DNA of 64,000 nt, from positions 372,001 to 436,000 of the forward strand of contig JADJBX010000001.1 of the NCBI GenBank assembly GCA_016703545.1, in the 5' to 3' direction. A model generated the notes under the pieces. It saw only the letters and a list, made by a program, of their open reading frames with translations. It was not told the DNA's origin and did no database searches. Origin of the DNA: Candidatus Amarobacillus elongatus (GTDB lineage Bacteria > Chloroflexota > Dehalococcoidia > Tepidiformales > Tepidiformaceae). The position numbers were made by a program, and so were the translations under genes. Numbering within the stretch: the first letter of the stretch is position 1; every line of letters starts with the position of its first letter. Below, in pieces: positions 8,726-17,361 of the stretch.

Positions 8726-9418
8726 GTGAGAATCGATGTCCTGACGCTCTTCCCCGAGGCGTTCGGGGGACCACTGGACGTTTCCATCATTCAGCGCGCC
8801 CGCGATGACGGGCTCCTGGACCTCCGGCTGCACCAGGTGCGGGAGTTCGCGACGGACCGGCACCGCAGCGTCGACGATTACCCGTTCGGCGGCGGCCAGG
8901 GGATGGTGATGCGCGTGGACGTACTGGACCGCGCGCTGGCGTCGGTGCGCGCGGAAGCGCCCGAACCGGGGCTCGTGGTGTTCCTTTCGCCCCAGGGGGA
9001 ACGGCTGACGGACGCGCTGGTGCGGGAGCTCGCGCGTGAGCCGAGGCTGATCCTCGTGTGCGGGCGGTACGAGGGCGTGGATGAGCGGTTCGTGGAGCAC
9101 CGGGTGGACCGCGAAGTCTCCATCGGCGACTACATCCTCACGGGCGGCGAACTGCCGGCGATGGTCCTCATCGATGCCGTCACGCGGCACGTGCCGGGCG
9201 CGCTCGGGGACGAAGCCAGCCCGGAGGAAGAGTCGTTCGCGGAGGGACTGCTGGAGCACCCACAGTACACGCGCCCGGCCGAATACAACGGGTGGACCGT
9301 CCCGGACGTCCTGCTGAGCGGCCACCACGCGAAGATCGAGAAGTGGAAGCGGGAGCAGCGGTTGGCGCGAACGCGAGAACGGCGGCCGGATCTGCTGCCA
9401 CCGGAAGCGGGGAGTTAG
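8726..9418 (+). CDS. trmD: TrmD, tRNA (guanine37-N1)-methyltransferase
   Basis: SPOUT-class methyltransferase forming m1G37 in tRNAs, needed for reading-frame maintenance. Of its 230 residues, IDVLTLFPEAF starts the protein, YPFGGGQGMVM lies near residue 52, and the trefoil-knot SAM site is seen in CGRYEGVDERF (about 112) and SIGDYILTGGELPA (about 132). The C-terminal substrate-binding helices end GHHAKIEKWKREQ. Start is GTG. The gene stands apart from the usual rpsP-rimM-trmD-rplS operon. Its stop overlaps the stop of the convergent gene at 9415 by four bases. Confidence 0.97.
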   Translation: MRIDVLTLFPEAFGGPLDVSIIQRARDDGLLDLRLHQVREFATDRHRSVDDYPFGGGQGMVMRVDVLDRALASVRAEAPEPGLVVFLSPQGERLTDALVRELAREPRLILVCGRYEGVDERFVEHRVDREVSIGDYILTGGELPAMVLIDAVTRHVPGALGDEASPEEESFAEGLLEHPQYTRPAEYNGWTVPDVLLSGHHAKIEKWKREQRLARTRERRPDLLPPEAGS

Positions 9419-10218
9419 TCCGCGACCGGGCGTTCCTCGCGGATCCGCGAGGTGACTTCCTCGACGTCGCGGACGGCGAGGAGGCGGCGTGAGCGGGGGT
9501 TTCGCCAGTCACGGCGGCGCAGCGTGTTCGTACGGACGTCATAGACGCAGAACCGGTAGCCGCGGCGTTCGAGGAGCGCGGCGATGTACCCCGTGGCCGC
9601 GCGGTCATTCGGCAGATCGACGAGCCAGGCGAGCGGGGTGCCGCGGGCCATGAGGGCATCGGCGCCGGCCAGGATTTGCGCGGTCTCGGCCGGGGCCTGG
9701 AGGATGGCGATATCCGGGTCGCGTTCGCCGACGACCGAGTCCAGGGGCGGGTACGGCTCATCCTGGCCGTCGGTTTCGGTGGGCTCCGCCGAACGCACGG
9801 TCACCTGGTCGAGCTCGTTCAGGGCGAGGTTCGTGGTTAGTTCGTCGAGCGCGGTCCGATCCCGTTCGAGGGCGATGACCTCCCCGGCGGCGCCCACCTG
9901 GCGGGCCAGGAACAGCGTCATCACGCCGCCGCCGGCGCCGACGTCGACGGCGAGGTCGCCGCGGCGGAGGTACTGCTCCAGGAAGGCGAACTCCCAGCGG
10001 TCCGGGCGGCCGAAGTAGTAGGCGCGGGCGGCAGCGGTGCGGTGGAGCGGCAGTTCGAGCCAGAGCCCCTCCCAGCGCACGATAAGGGGCTGCTTGCGGA
10101 TGGCGCGGTGGACATGGTGTGCGAAGAAGCGGCCCACCGCGGCGGCACGTACCGTCCAGCGCGCCTCGACAGCGGCAAGGTCACGCACGAACGCCCAGGT
10201 ATCGCCGCCGAATCGCAT
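9415..10218 (-). CDS. FkbM-family SAM-dependent methyltransferase
   Basis: A 267-residue protein with a class I methyltransferase core. The SAM loop AVDVGAGGGVMTL (about residue 91) is followed by VIALERDRTALDELTTNLALN, the acidic strand that binds the ribose. DIAILQAPAETAQIL resembles the FkbM strand-4/5 region, and the C-terminus (GYRFCVYDVR) also fits FkbM, a family that usually O-methylates sugars or small molecules. The ~70-residue N-terminal part is less conserved. No partner gene indicates the substrate, and no clear Shine-Dalgarno precedes the ATG. Confidence 0.75.
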   Translation of the reverse strand: MRFGGDTWAFVRDLAAVEARWTVRAAAVGRFFAHHVHRAIRKQPLIVRWEGLWLELPLHRTAAARAYYFGRPDRWEFAFLEQYLRRGDLAVDVGAGGGVMTLFLARQVGAAGEVIALERDRTALDELTTNLALNELDQVTVRSAEPTETDGQDEPYPPLDSVVGERDPDIAILQAPAETAQILAGADALMARGTPLAWLVDLPNDRAATGYIAALLERRGYRFCVYDVRTNTLRRRDWRNPRSRRLLAVRDVEEVTSRIREERPVAD

Positions 10219-10269
10219 ACGAGCATGATCGCACGAGTTGGCGGAAACGTCGTACGGGCGGTGCCGAGC

Positions 10270-10755
10270 CTAGCCGCCGTACTCCCAGCCGAGCTGTTGG
10301 ATGGTCCATGCGGGGTCGCCGCCGCGCACGTCGCCCGCGATGACTTCGCCGGTGTACTGGATGTGGTCGCCAACGGGGTGGGCTTCGACGACGCGGCATT
10401 CGAACCAGGCGACGGACCCTTCATAGATGGGGACGCCGGTGTTGGGGGCATCGAAGAAGTGGTGGTCGCCAAGCTTGTCGCCGGCGACCTCGGCCGGGCG
10501 GGTGTACTGCGTCAGGATCTGCTCGCTATCGGGCGGGACGAGGCAGACGCTGAACGCGCCCCCGGCATCGATGAGGCGGCGGGTGTGGGCATCGGTCTCG
10601 ACGAACACGGTGTAGAGGCGTGGTTCGAAGGAGCACTGGCTGCCCCAGCTCGCGGTCATGAGGTTGCGGTCCTCACCGGAGCGGGAGCCGACGAGGAAGA
10701 CGCCATACGGCTGGGCAAGAAGGGCGGCGGCGGTGGCGTCGGGGACTTCGGGCAT
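10270..10755 (-). CDS. Flavin-reductase-like FMN-binding protein
   Basis: A 161-residue split-barrel flavoprotein of the flavin-reductase-like family (FMN/FAD:NADH reductase components and relatives). YGVFLVGSRSGEDRNLMTASWGSQCSFEPRL is the typical N-terminal FMN-binding strand pair. The region AFSVCLVPPDSEQI and the C-terminal DHIQYTGEVIAG follow the family pattern. The ATG at 10755 is preceded by GGAGG. It may act as a stand-alone flavoenzyme or reductase partner; no oxygenase gene is adjacent. Confidence 0.8.
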   Translation of the reverse strand: MPEVPDATAAALLAQPYGVFLVGSRSGEDRNLMTASWGSQCSFEPRLYTVFVETDAHTRRLIDAGGAFSVCLVPPDSEQILTQYTRPAEVAGDKLGDHHFFDAPNTGVPIYEGSVAWFECRVVEAHPVGDHIQYTGEVIAGDVRGGDPAWTIQQLGWEYGG

Positions 10756-10867
10756 GGGTGCGCCTCCGAGGTGGGCTTTCTTCGAACGTAGCACCGCCGG
10801 CGGAGGGCGGCGCCATTCGTTGCGAACCTGCAAGGCGCGGGTATCATCGGCGGCTCAGGAGAGTGCA

Positions 10868-11809
10868 ATGGCAACGGTGCAGACGGTCCTCGGCCCCATC
10901 GACGGCAGCGAACTGGGCGTGACGCTCAGCCACGAACACGTGCTGGTTTCCATGGGCAACGACGCGAAGGCGTACCCGTGGCGGTTCGACTGGGAGGCGA
11001 CGCGCGCCAACGCCATCCGCGAACTGAAGGAAGCGAAAGCCGGGGGCGTGGACAGCCTGATCGACCTGACCACGCCGGACCTCGGCCGCGACGTGCGCTT
11101 CATCGCCGACGTGGCACGGGAATCGGGCGTGCACGTGGTGGTGGCCACGGGCATCTGGCGCGACGTGCCGCGATCGTTCTGGACGCGCGACCTGGACGAG
11201 ATCGCCGACATCTTCGTGCGCGAAATCGAGGTGGGCATCGAGGACACGAAGATTCGCGCGGGCGCCATCAAGGTTGCGAACGACATGGGCGGCGTGAGCC
11301 CGGAGGGCGAGCGGATCCTCCGCGGGGCGGCGCGAGCGTTGAAGCGGACGGGCTGCCCGATCAGCACGCATCACTGGGCGCCGGAGGAAGTGGGGCGGCG
11401 CCAGGTCGAGATCTTCCAGGAAGAGGGCGCGCCGATGGACCGGATCTGCATCGGGCACAGCGCCGATTCGACGGACGTGGGGTACCTGGAGGAGCTGCTG
11501 GAGGCGGGGGTGTGGCTCTCGATGGACCGCTATCCGGGGTCGGCCGGGCGCCCGAACTGGGAGCAGCGGAACGCGACGGTGAAGGCGCTCATCGACCGGG
11601 GATGGGCGCACCGGCTGATGCTGGGGCACGACTACGCGCCCGCGGCGGTGCTGGCCGGGCAACCCCAGCCGCCGACGAACCAGCCGACGCGGTACCTGTT
11701 CGTTTCGACGGTGGCGGTGCCGGCGCTGCTCGCGCAGGGCGTCCCGCAGGAGACGATCGACCTGATGCTGCGAGATGTCCCGCGGCGGTTCCTGACCGGC
11801 GAGGAGTAG
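10868..11809 (+). CDS. Phosphotriesterase-family metallo-hydrolase
   Basis: TIM-barrel amidohydrolase of the PTE/lactonase-like family, 313 residues. All metal-site residues are visible in order: HxH in TLSHEHVLVS (about residue 21-23), the bridging Lys in AGAIKVAND (about 140), His in CPISTHHWAPEE (about 165), His in ICIGHSADSTD (about 197) and Asp in LMLGHDYAPA (about 255). Members are usually lactonases or esterases rather than true organophosphate hydrolases. The ATG follows AGGAG; a TATCAT box at 10842 may be its -10. A strong hairpin follows the stop. Confidence 0.88.
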   Translation: MATVQTVLGPIDGSELGVTLSHEHVLVSMGNDAKAYPWRFDWEATRANAIRELKEAKAGGVDSLIDLTTPDLGRDVRFIADVARESGVHVVVATGIWRDVPRSFWTRDLDEIADIFVREIEVGIEDTKIRAGAIKVANDMGGVSPEGERILRGAARALKRTGCPISTHHWAPEEVGRRQVEIFQEEGAPMDRICIGHSADSTDVGYLEELLEAGVWLSMDRYPGSAGRPNWEQRNATVKALIDRGWAHRLMLGHDYAPAAVLAGQPQPPTNQPTRYLFVSTVAVPALLAQGVPQETIDLMLRDVPRRFLTGEE

Positions 11810-11823
11810 GCGCGAAAACGAGA

Positions 11824-11846
11824 CCGGCGGCCCTGTGGGCCGCCGG
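11824..11846 (+). terminator. Hairpin terminator-like structure after the phosphotriesterase gene
   Basis: A perfect 10-bp stem (CCGGCGGCCC with its complement) closes a three-base TGT loop 15 bases after the stop codon. No T-run follows, so it may act as a factor-dependent or bidirectional stop between this gene and the convergent one at 11876. Confidence 0.65.
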
Positions 11847-11875
11847 GTGGTTGAGCATGAGCGGGGAGTGGGCGG

Positions 11876-12115
11876 TCAGGTACCCGCGTAGATGTCGTCG
11901 TTTCCGCAATCGCGGCTGGAGACGGCGTCCTCGTTCCAGCCCGCCCGCTGCATCTCCGGGCCGGGTACGGCGTCGCGCGCGTCCTCGGCCGGCCGCTGGA
12001 TAACGACCGGAGCGGCGCCGGCGTCGTGACCGATGTGCGTGATCACGACCGCAAGCAGCGGCAGGGCGGCGAATGGCAGGGGAAGCAAGAGCGCCAGCAG
12101 CGCCGGTCGTTTCAC
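11876..12115 (-). CDS. Small exported or membrane-anchored protein, unknown function
   Basis: A 79-residue product with a basic start (MKRP), a Leu/Ala-rich hydrophobic segment at residues 4-28, and a polar acidic tail holding a single Cys (SRDCGNDD) near the C-terminus. The segment could be a signal peptide or an N-terminal anchor. The GTG start has a good AAGGAGT eight bases before it, which supports a real gene. I recognise no family. Confidence 0.55.
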   Translation of the reverse strand: MKRPALLALLLPLPFAALPLLAVVITHIGHDAGAAPVVIQRPAEDARDAVPGPEMQRAGWNEDAVSSRDCGNDDIYAGT

Positions 12116-12164
12116 GGAAGGACTCCTTTACCCGCGAACTGATCCTAGCACAGGTGACAAGAGG

Positions 12165-12533
12165 TCATGATGTGCGGCGGCCAGAGGTCCATCGAAGGCG
12201 CATCGAAAGCACCGTGCCGAACGCGGCGCCGAGGCAATCGAAGCCGACATCGAACAGGCTGGAGTCCCGGCCCGGCACGAACGACTGATGGTACTCGTCC
12301 GAGAGGGCATAGAGGGCGCACGCCAGCCAGGTGACGAGGGCGGCACGGCGCGCGCCCATCGCCGGCCACGTCCCCCGGACCGCGGGAAAGAGCAGGAGCG
12401 CGAGAACGAGGTATTCGCCGGTGTGCGCGAGGTCGTGGCGCAATTCGCTGCTGGAGGCGCCGGGGGGTTGCGAGAGGCTGGAGAAGAGGAAGATGAGGCC
12501 CGCCCAGGCGAGCACTGGGATCCAGCGGCGCAT
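12165..12533 (-). CDS. VanZ-family membrane protein
   Basis: A 122-residue protein with about four hydrophobic helices and the VanZ-type signature DEYHQSFVPGRDSSLFDVGFDCLGAAFG near the C-terminus (DExHQ, RxxSxxDxxxNxxG pattern). Family roles include teichoplanin resistance and other envelope functions, mostly undefined. The ATG at 12533, just before the first helix, was chosen over longer starts whose added residues are low-complexity. It is divergent from ribF. Confidence 0.8.
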   Translation of the reverse strand: MRRWIPVLAWAGLIFLFSSLSQPPGASSSELRHDLAHTGEYLVLALLLFPAVRGTWPAMGARRAALVTWLACALYALSDEYHQSFVPGRDSSLFDVGFDCLGAAFGTVLSMRLRWTSGRRTS

Positions 12534-12627
12534 CGCCACACTGTGGGGCGCGGGGGCGTGCGCGGTAGGGGTGAACGGTAGGGCGGCGCGCGGCATACTG
12601 GAGGCTCGCGGCGGCAGTCCGCGCGGG

Positions 12628-13575
12628 ATGCAGATGTCCCTCCCTTCATTCACCGCCATGCAGCTGAGCGCGGGCGCGCCCGGCCCCGAATCGGCCCTTA
12701 CCATCGGGGTGCTCGATGGCGTGCACCTTGGCCACCAGGCGCTGCTTCGCCGGCTCTCGGATGAGGCGCGCAAACGTGCGCTCACGCCGGGCGTGGTCAC
12801 GCTCCACCCGCACCCGCTGACGGTGCTCCGGCCCGAGACACGTCCCAGCTACCTGACCTCGCTCGAGGACCGGATCGAGCTGTTGCGCGCGGCGGGCGCG
12901 GACTGGGTCATCCCGCTGACGTTCACCTCCGAGGTCTCGGAGATCACCGCCGAGGAGCTCGGGCGCGCGTTCTACGAGAAGCTGCGGATGCGGCTCATGG
13001 TCCTGGGACCGGATGCCTCGTTCGGGCGCGGTGCGCCAAAGGACACCCCGGACCGGATGCGGGCGCTGGGCGCCGAGCTCGGGTTCGAAGTCGTGCAGAT
13101 CGAACCCCTGATGCACGACCACGAGCGGTATTCGTCCACGGCCGTGCGCAAGGCGCTGGGCGCGGGCGATATGGAACGCGTACGCGGGCTGCTCGGGCGG
13201 CCGTACCGGCTGGCGGGCCCGGTCGTGCACGGGTTCGAACGCGGACGGACGATCGGGTTCCCGACGGCGAACATCAGCGTGGCGGCCGACCGCGCCCTAC
13301 CCGCGTTGGGGGTGTACGCGACGCGCGCGACGGCGGGCGGCCGCACGTGGATGGCGGCCACGAACATCGGCACGCGCCCAACCTTCGATGCCGGGCACAT
13401 CTCCATCGAAACGCACCTGATCGACTTCGAAGGGGACGTGTACGGCGAGCGGATGGCGATCGACGTCGTGCACCGCATCCGCGCGGAGCGGGCGTTCTCG
13501 GGGCCGGACGAGCTGGTCGCGCAGATCAAGAAGGATGTGGAATCGGCGCGGGAGGTCCTTTCGCACCATGAGTGA
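12628..13575 (+). CDS. ribF: RibF, bifunctional riboflavin kinase/FAD synthetase
   Basis: Makes FMN and FAD from riboflavin; 315 residues. The N-terminal nucleotidyltransferase half shows IGVLDGVHLGHQALL (about residue 30) and VLGPDASFGRG (about 128). The C-terminal flavokinase half shows the GRTIGFPTANI motif (about 207) and GVYATRATAGG, then TNIGTRPTF and the closing helix. The last eight bases overlap tyrS, suggesting coupled translation. Confidence 0.95.
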   Translation: MQMSLPSFTAMQLSAGAPGPESALTIGVLDGVHLGHQALLRRLSDEARKRALTPGVVTLHPHPLTVLRPETRPSYLTSLEDRIELLRAAGADWVIPLTFTSEVSEITAEELGRAFYEKLRMRLMVLGPDASFGRGAPKDTPDRMRALGAELGFEVVQIEPLMHDHERYSSTAVRKALGAGDMERVRGLLGRPYRLAGPVVHGFERGRTIGFPTANISVAADRALPALGVYATRATAGGRTWMAATNIGTRPTFDAGHISIETHLIDFEGDVYGERMAIDVVHRIRAERAFSGPDELVAQIKKDVESAREVLSHHE

Positions 13576-14779
13576 CACGAAGCCGCGCACGATGGCGCCG
13601 GTCGAAGAGCAGTTGGCGACGCTGATGAGCGGCGTGGAGTACGGCGACGAGACGCTGCGCCGGCAGATGGCGCGCGAACTGCGCTCGCTGCTCGAACAGG
13701 ACCGCCCGTTGCGGGTCTACCTCGGCATCGACCCGACGGCGACGTCACTGACGCTGGGGCACACGGTGCCGCTGCGGAAGCTGCGCCAGTTCCAGGAGTT
13801 CGGACACCACTGCATCTTCCTCATCGGCGACTACACCGCGCTCATCGGCGACCCCAGCGACAAGAACAAGCTGCGCCCGATGCTGACGCAGGAGGACATC
13901 AAGCGGAACGAGCAGACGTACTTCGACCAGGCGGCGAAGCTGCTCGACCCCTCGAAGACGGAGCTTCGCCACAACTCGGAGTGGCTGGGCGCGTTGAGCT
14001 TCCCGGACATCATCTCGCTGATGTCGAAGTTCACGGCGGCGGAGATGCTGCGGCGCGACAACTTCCGCAAGCGCTGGGACGACGGCGACGCGGTATACCT
14101 TCACGAGTTCCTCTACGCCCTGATGCAGGGGTACGACGCCTTCGCGCTGGAGTGCGATGTGCAGGTCGGCGGCACGGAGCAGCTCTTCAACCTGATGGCC
14201 GGGCGCAAAATCCAGGAAGACGCGGGCCAGCGGCCGCATGTGCCGGTGACGCTGCCGATTCTCGTGGGGCTCGATGGCAAGGAGCGGATGTCGAAGTCGA
14301 AGGGCAACCACATCGGCGTGAGCGACAGCGCGAACGAGCAGTACGGCAAGGCGATGTCGATCCCGGACGAGGCGGTGCTGGACTTCTTCGTGCTCGCGAC
14401 GAACGTGCCGCGCACGGAGCTGCCGGCGATTCACCACGAGATCGGCCAGAACCCGATGGCGGCGAAGAAGCGGCTGGCGCGCACCATCGCGAGCGAGTTC
14501 TGGGGAGAGGCGGCCGCGGACGAGGCGGCCGCGGAGTTCGAACGCACGGTCCAGCGCAAGGAAGCGCCGGCCGAGATCCCGGAGCACGCCGTCTGCGAGG
14601 CCGACACGATGCTCGATGTGCTGGTCGCGGCGGGCGTGGCGGCATCGAAGCGCGAAGTGCGGCGGCTATTCGAACAGAACGCGGTCACGGTCGAGGGATC
14701 GCCGGTTGCGCCCGGCGACGCGGCCATCGCGGGGATGGTGGTGCAGGTGGGAAAGCGCCGCTGGTTGCGGCTGGTTTAG
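13568..14779 (+). CDS. tyrS: TyrS, tyrosyl-tRNA synthetase (TyrRS-Z-like)
   Basis: Class I aminoacyl-tRNA synthetase, 403 residues. The HIGH-equivalent lies in DPTATSLTLGHTVPLRKL, the tyrosine pocket in QVGGTEQLFNLMAGR, and the KMSKS loop in KERMSKSKGNHIG (about residue 240). The C-terminal ~70 residues form an S4-type RNA-binding domain (LDVLVAAGVAASKREVRRL). The ATG at 13568 overlaps the ribF stop. Confidence 0.96.
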   Translation: MSDTKPRTMAPVEEQLATLMSGVEYGDETLRRQMARELRSLLEQDRPLRVYLGIDPTATSLTLGHTVPLRKLRQFQEFGHHCIFLIGDYTALIGDPSDKNKLRPMLTQEDIKRNEQTYFDQAAKLLDPSKTELRHNSEWLGALSFPDIISLMSKFTAAEMLRRDNFRKRWDDGDAVYLHEFLYALMQGYDAFALECDVQVGGTEQLFNLMAGRKIQEDAGQRPHVPVTLPILVGLDGKERMSKSKGNHIGVSDSANEQYGKAMSIPDEAVLDFFVLATNVPRTELPAIHHEIGQNPMAAKKRLARTIASEFWGEAAADEAAAEFERTVQRKEAPAEIPEHAVCEADTMLDVLVAAGVAASKREVRRLFEQNAVTVEGSPVAPGDAAIAGMVVQVGKRRWLRLV

Positions 14780-14814
14780 GTTCGGCCGGCACTTCTTCGG
14801 TGCGTCTCGATCAT

Positions 14815-14836
14815 TCCTGACGGCATGGTGTCAGGA
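14815..14836 (+). terminator. Small hairpin downstream of tyrS
   Basis: A 7-bp stem (TCCTGAC paired with GTCAGGA) closes an eight-base loop 35 bases after the tyrS stop and 24 bases before the next start. It has no T-run; termination function is uncertain. Confidence 0.35.
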
Positions 14837-14860
14837 GGCGGCAGGTAGGCTGGCAGAGCC

Positions 14861-15301
14861 ATGACCATGACTCTCACCCGTCCTCGAACCTTGCTCGACG
14901 CCTTTCCGCACTCGCCGGCGCGCGAACTGCTCGGCTTTCACCTGTTGCAGTTGGACCATCGTGGGCACGCGAGCGTGCGGTTCGATGGCAAGCCCGAATT
15001 CACGGACCCCGCGGGCTACCTCCAGGGCGGCATCCTGACAGCAATGCTCGACGAAACGATGGGGCCGGCTGCGTGGGCGGCCTGCGGCGGCGAGTTCTCG
15101 CCGCTGACGATCGATGTGCATGTCGTCTTCCTCGCGCCCGCACGGCCGGGCCCGCTGTTCGGCGAAGGTGAGGTGCTCCAGGTGGGCAGGTCGCTCGCGT
15201 TCCTCTCGGCGGTGCTGACGGACGCGGACGGGCGGCCCGTCGCGCGGGCGAGCGCGAGCGCGCGCATGGTTCGCGCGGCGGCGACGGATTCCCGCGGATA
15301 G
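14861..15301 (+). CDS. PaaI-type hotdog thioesterase
   Basis: A 146-residue single hotdog domain. The segment YLQGGILTAMLDETMGPAAW (about residue 50-70) is the catalytic region of the PaaI/YbgC-like acyl-CoA thioesterases (HGG-type, here QGG, followed by DE). The strands LTIDVHVVFLAPARPG and FLSAVLTDADGRPVARAS complete the fold. The usual histidine before GG is replaced by Gln, as in several subfamilies. A TAGGCT box lies nine bases before the ATG. Substrate unknown. Confidence 0.8.
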   Translation: MTMTLTRPRTLLDAFPHSPARELLGFHLLQLDHRGHASVRFDGKPEFTDPAGYLQGGILTAMLDETMGPAAWAACGGEFSPLTIDVHVVFLAPARPGPLFGEGEVLQVGRSLAFLSAVLTDADGRPVARASASARMVRAAATDSRG

Positions 15302-15303
15302 CG

Positions 15304-16422
15304 TCAGGCAGAGGCGAGGGCGGCGCAGGCTTTGCGTACCGCATCCGAGAGGGAGCGGGCGCGAGGGACGTTCGTTTCGTCGCCGCGGAAGCCGTTGGGG
15401 ATGAAGACCATCGCGGCATCGAGGTCCTTGTCGGCCCAGCAGATGGAGGTGCCGGCCCCGCCGTGGCCGAAGGTTCGCTCGGACGTGCGCGAACCGAAGC
15501 GGAGGTTGTTTCCGCCCATGCCGCCCAGGTTGAACCCAAGGCCGCGGCGCATCTCGAGGCCGAGGGCCGGATCGAGTTCGGCGTCCACCTCCACGGCGGT
15601 GGCGAGCGCGACCGTTTCGGGTTGGAGGATGGATTCGCCTTCGAGGGTGCCGCCGTTCAGCAGTGCGCCGTAGAAGCGCGCCATGTCGCGCGCGGTGGAC
15701 ACGCCGTTCGCGGCGGGCGTGATCGACTGGAGCACGTCGAGGCGGTTCATGGTGCGTCCGAGCCAGAAGTCCGGGGCGTCCTCGGTGGCGTGCACGCGCG
15801 CGACGCGACGCGCGAGGTCGGCGTCCGGGAGGCCGGCGTAGGTGTCGTCCATGCGCAGCGGGCCCGTGATCTCCTCGCGGAGGTAGCGCGGGAACGGGCG
15901 GCCGTCGACGCGGTGAATGATCTCGGCGCAGACCCAACCGTGATTGATCGCGTGGTAGGCGCTGACGCTGCCGGGAGCGTATCGCGGGGTGAGCTCTTCC
16001 ATTGCGGCGACCACGGCTGGCCAATCGCCCCAGCGCGAAGCCGGGAGCGGCGGCGTCTCGGGGAAGCCACCGCGGTGGGTGAGGATGTGCCGGACCGTGA
16101 CCGCATCCTTGCCGTTGCGCGCGAACTCCGGCCAGCACTTCGTCAACGGATCGTCGAGGCCGATGCGGCCGCGTTCGACGAGCTGCAACACGGCCATGGA
16201 CGCCAGCGGCTTCGTCGACGAGAAGAGCACGAAGAGCGTGTCGCGTTCGACGGGGGTGCCCTGCTGGGTGTCGGCGATGCCGGCGTGCAGGTCGAGGACG
16301 AGGCGGCCGGCGCGCCAGACGGCGAGGGAGGCGCCGGGATGAAGCCGTTGCACGCTGATCTGCTCGCGAAAGAGGCGTTCGACGGGTTCGAACGCCTCAT
16401 GCTGCATGTCGGATTCGGTCAC
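15304..16422 (-). CDS. Beta-lactamase-fold serine hydrolase (class C / EstB-like esterase)
   Basis: About 372 residues with the penicillin-binding-like fold. The SxxK motif is SSTK (FSSTKPLASMAVL, about residue 67). The Tyr of the second motif is probably in SAYHAINHGWV. The third motif is HGGAG (FGHGGAGTSIC) in place of KTG, which is typical of family VIII esterases and EstB-like enzymes rather than true beta-lactamases. There is no signal peptide, so it is probably cytoplasmic. The start is uncertain (GTG 16437, GTG 16422 or ATG 16407). Its stop is two bases from the convergent thioesterase stop. Confidence 0.85.
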   Translation of the reverse strand: MTESDMQHEAFEPVERLFREQISVQRLHPGASLAVWRAGRLVLDLHAGIADTQQGTPVERDTLFVLFSSTKPLASMAVLQLVERGRIGLDDPLTKCWPEFARNGKDAVTVRHILTHRGGFPETPPLPASRWGDWPAVVAAMEELTPRYAPGSVSAYHAINHGWVCAEIIHRVDGRPFPRYLREEITGPLRMDDTYAGLPDADLARRVARVHATEDAPDFWLGRTMNRLDVLQSITPAANGVSTARDMARFYGALLNGGTLEGESILQPETVALATAVEVDAELDPALGLEMRRGLGFNLGGMGGNNLRFGSRTSERTFGHGGAGTSICWADKDLDAAMVFIPNGFRGDETNVPRARSLSDAVRKACAALASA

Positions 16423-16455
16423 CACGCACCCCCGCACTCGGCTGTGGGAGCGACT

Positions 16456-17250
16456 TTACGCGGGCGCGACGAAAAGCTGAACCTGGAGCTGAACGTTCTC
16501 CTCGACGGTGACAAAGCCGGCGATGTCGGGCTTGGTGATGCCGAAGTCGCTGTACTTGAACTCGGTGGTGGCAAGGCCGCTGAGGATGTTGGTGGCGGCG
16601 TCCTTCTTCACCTGCACCTTCCAGGTGACCTCCTTCTGAACCCCGTGCAGGTCGAGGATGCCGGTGAGCTGCATTTCGACCTCCTGCGCGGTGAACTCCG
16701 CGGGAAGTCCCACGAGGCGCGTCGCGGTGAACGTGGCGGTCGGGAACTTCTGCGTTTCCAGTGCCTGGTGCATGCGGCTGTCGCGGCGGGACTGGTCGCT
16801 GGCGATGGAGGCTAGGCCGACGGTGAAGGTGGTCTTCCGCGCGGGGTCGAGACCCTCCGCCGTGAAGTGGAATTCGCCCCGGACTTCCTTCGTGGTTCCT
16901 TTGGCGACGGACGTCGTGGGGAGGCTGGCAAGCTTTTCGGGGGCGAGGTACCAGGCCGAGCCCTGGCCTTCGACCACGCGGTAGCTTGCACCGCGCAGCG
17001 ACGACAGGCCGCCGCCCGCGCCCGTGGATGCGGCGGGGGCCGAAGGAGCGGGACTGCCGCCGGGGGCCGCGCTGGCCGCGGGGGATGGCGAGGCCGCGGC
17101 AGCGCGGCGCACGTCGTCGGTGACGTCGGCGGCCACTTGCTGGGCCTTGTTGTCTTCCCGGATGAAGAAGTACCAGCCGGCGCCGGCGGCGGCCACGGCA
17201 AGCACGGAGAGCAGCACCAACCGGCCGAGCAGCGAACGAAGGAAGAACAT
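16456..17250 (-). CDS. Membrane-anchored YceI-domain protein
   Basis: A 264-residue protein: an N-terminal transmembrane helix (residues ~8-29), a ~60-residue Ala/Pro/Ser-rich linker, then a YceI lipocalin-like domain (SSLRGASYRVVEGQGSAWY to the end) with the family motifs TTFTVGLASIASDQSRRDSRM and KFPTATFTATRL. YceI proteins bind isoprenoid-type lipids; the exact ligand is not deducible. The domain should face outside the membrane. The ATG is preceded by GGAGG. Confidence 0.88.
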   Translation of the reverse strand: MFFLRSLLGRLVLLSVLAVAAAGAGWYFFIREDNKAQQVAADVTDDVRRAAAASPSPAASAAPGGSPAPSAPAASTGAGGGLSSLRGASYRVVEGQGSAWYLAPEKLASLPTTSVAKGTTKEVRGEFHFTAEGLDPARKTTFTVGLASIASDQSRRDSRMHQALETQKFPTATFTATRLVGLPAEFTAQEVEMQLTGILDLHGVQKEVTWKVQVKKDAATNILSGLATTEFKYSDFGITKPDIAGFVTVEENVQLQVQLFVAPA

Positions 17251-17349
17251 GCGGTCCTCCGGAGGCGATGGCCCCTCGCGATGGGTACGAAGGAGCAACA
17301 GCGCGGGGATGCGACGGCCGTAAAGGCGTGTTCACGCGGGCGGGCACCG

Positions 17350-17355
17350 TATGCT
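17350..17355 (+). promoter_or_regulatory. Candidate -10 box for a leaderless transcript
   Basis: TATGCT ends six bases before the GTG at 17362. With usual initiation about seven bases past the -10, transcription would begin at or next to the start codon, which would explain the absence of a Shine-Dalgarno. Confidence 0.4.
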
Positions 17356-17361
17356 GCGCGC

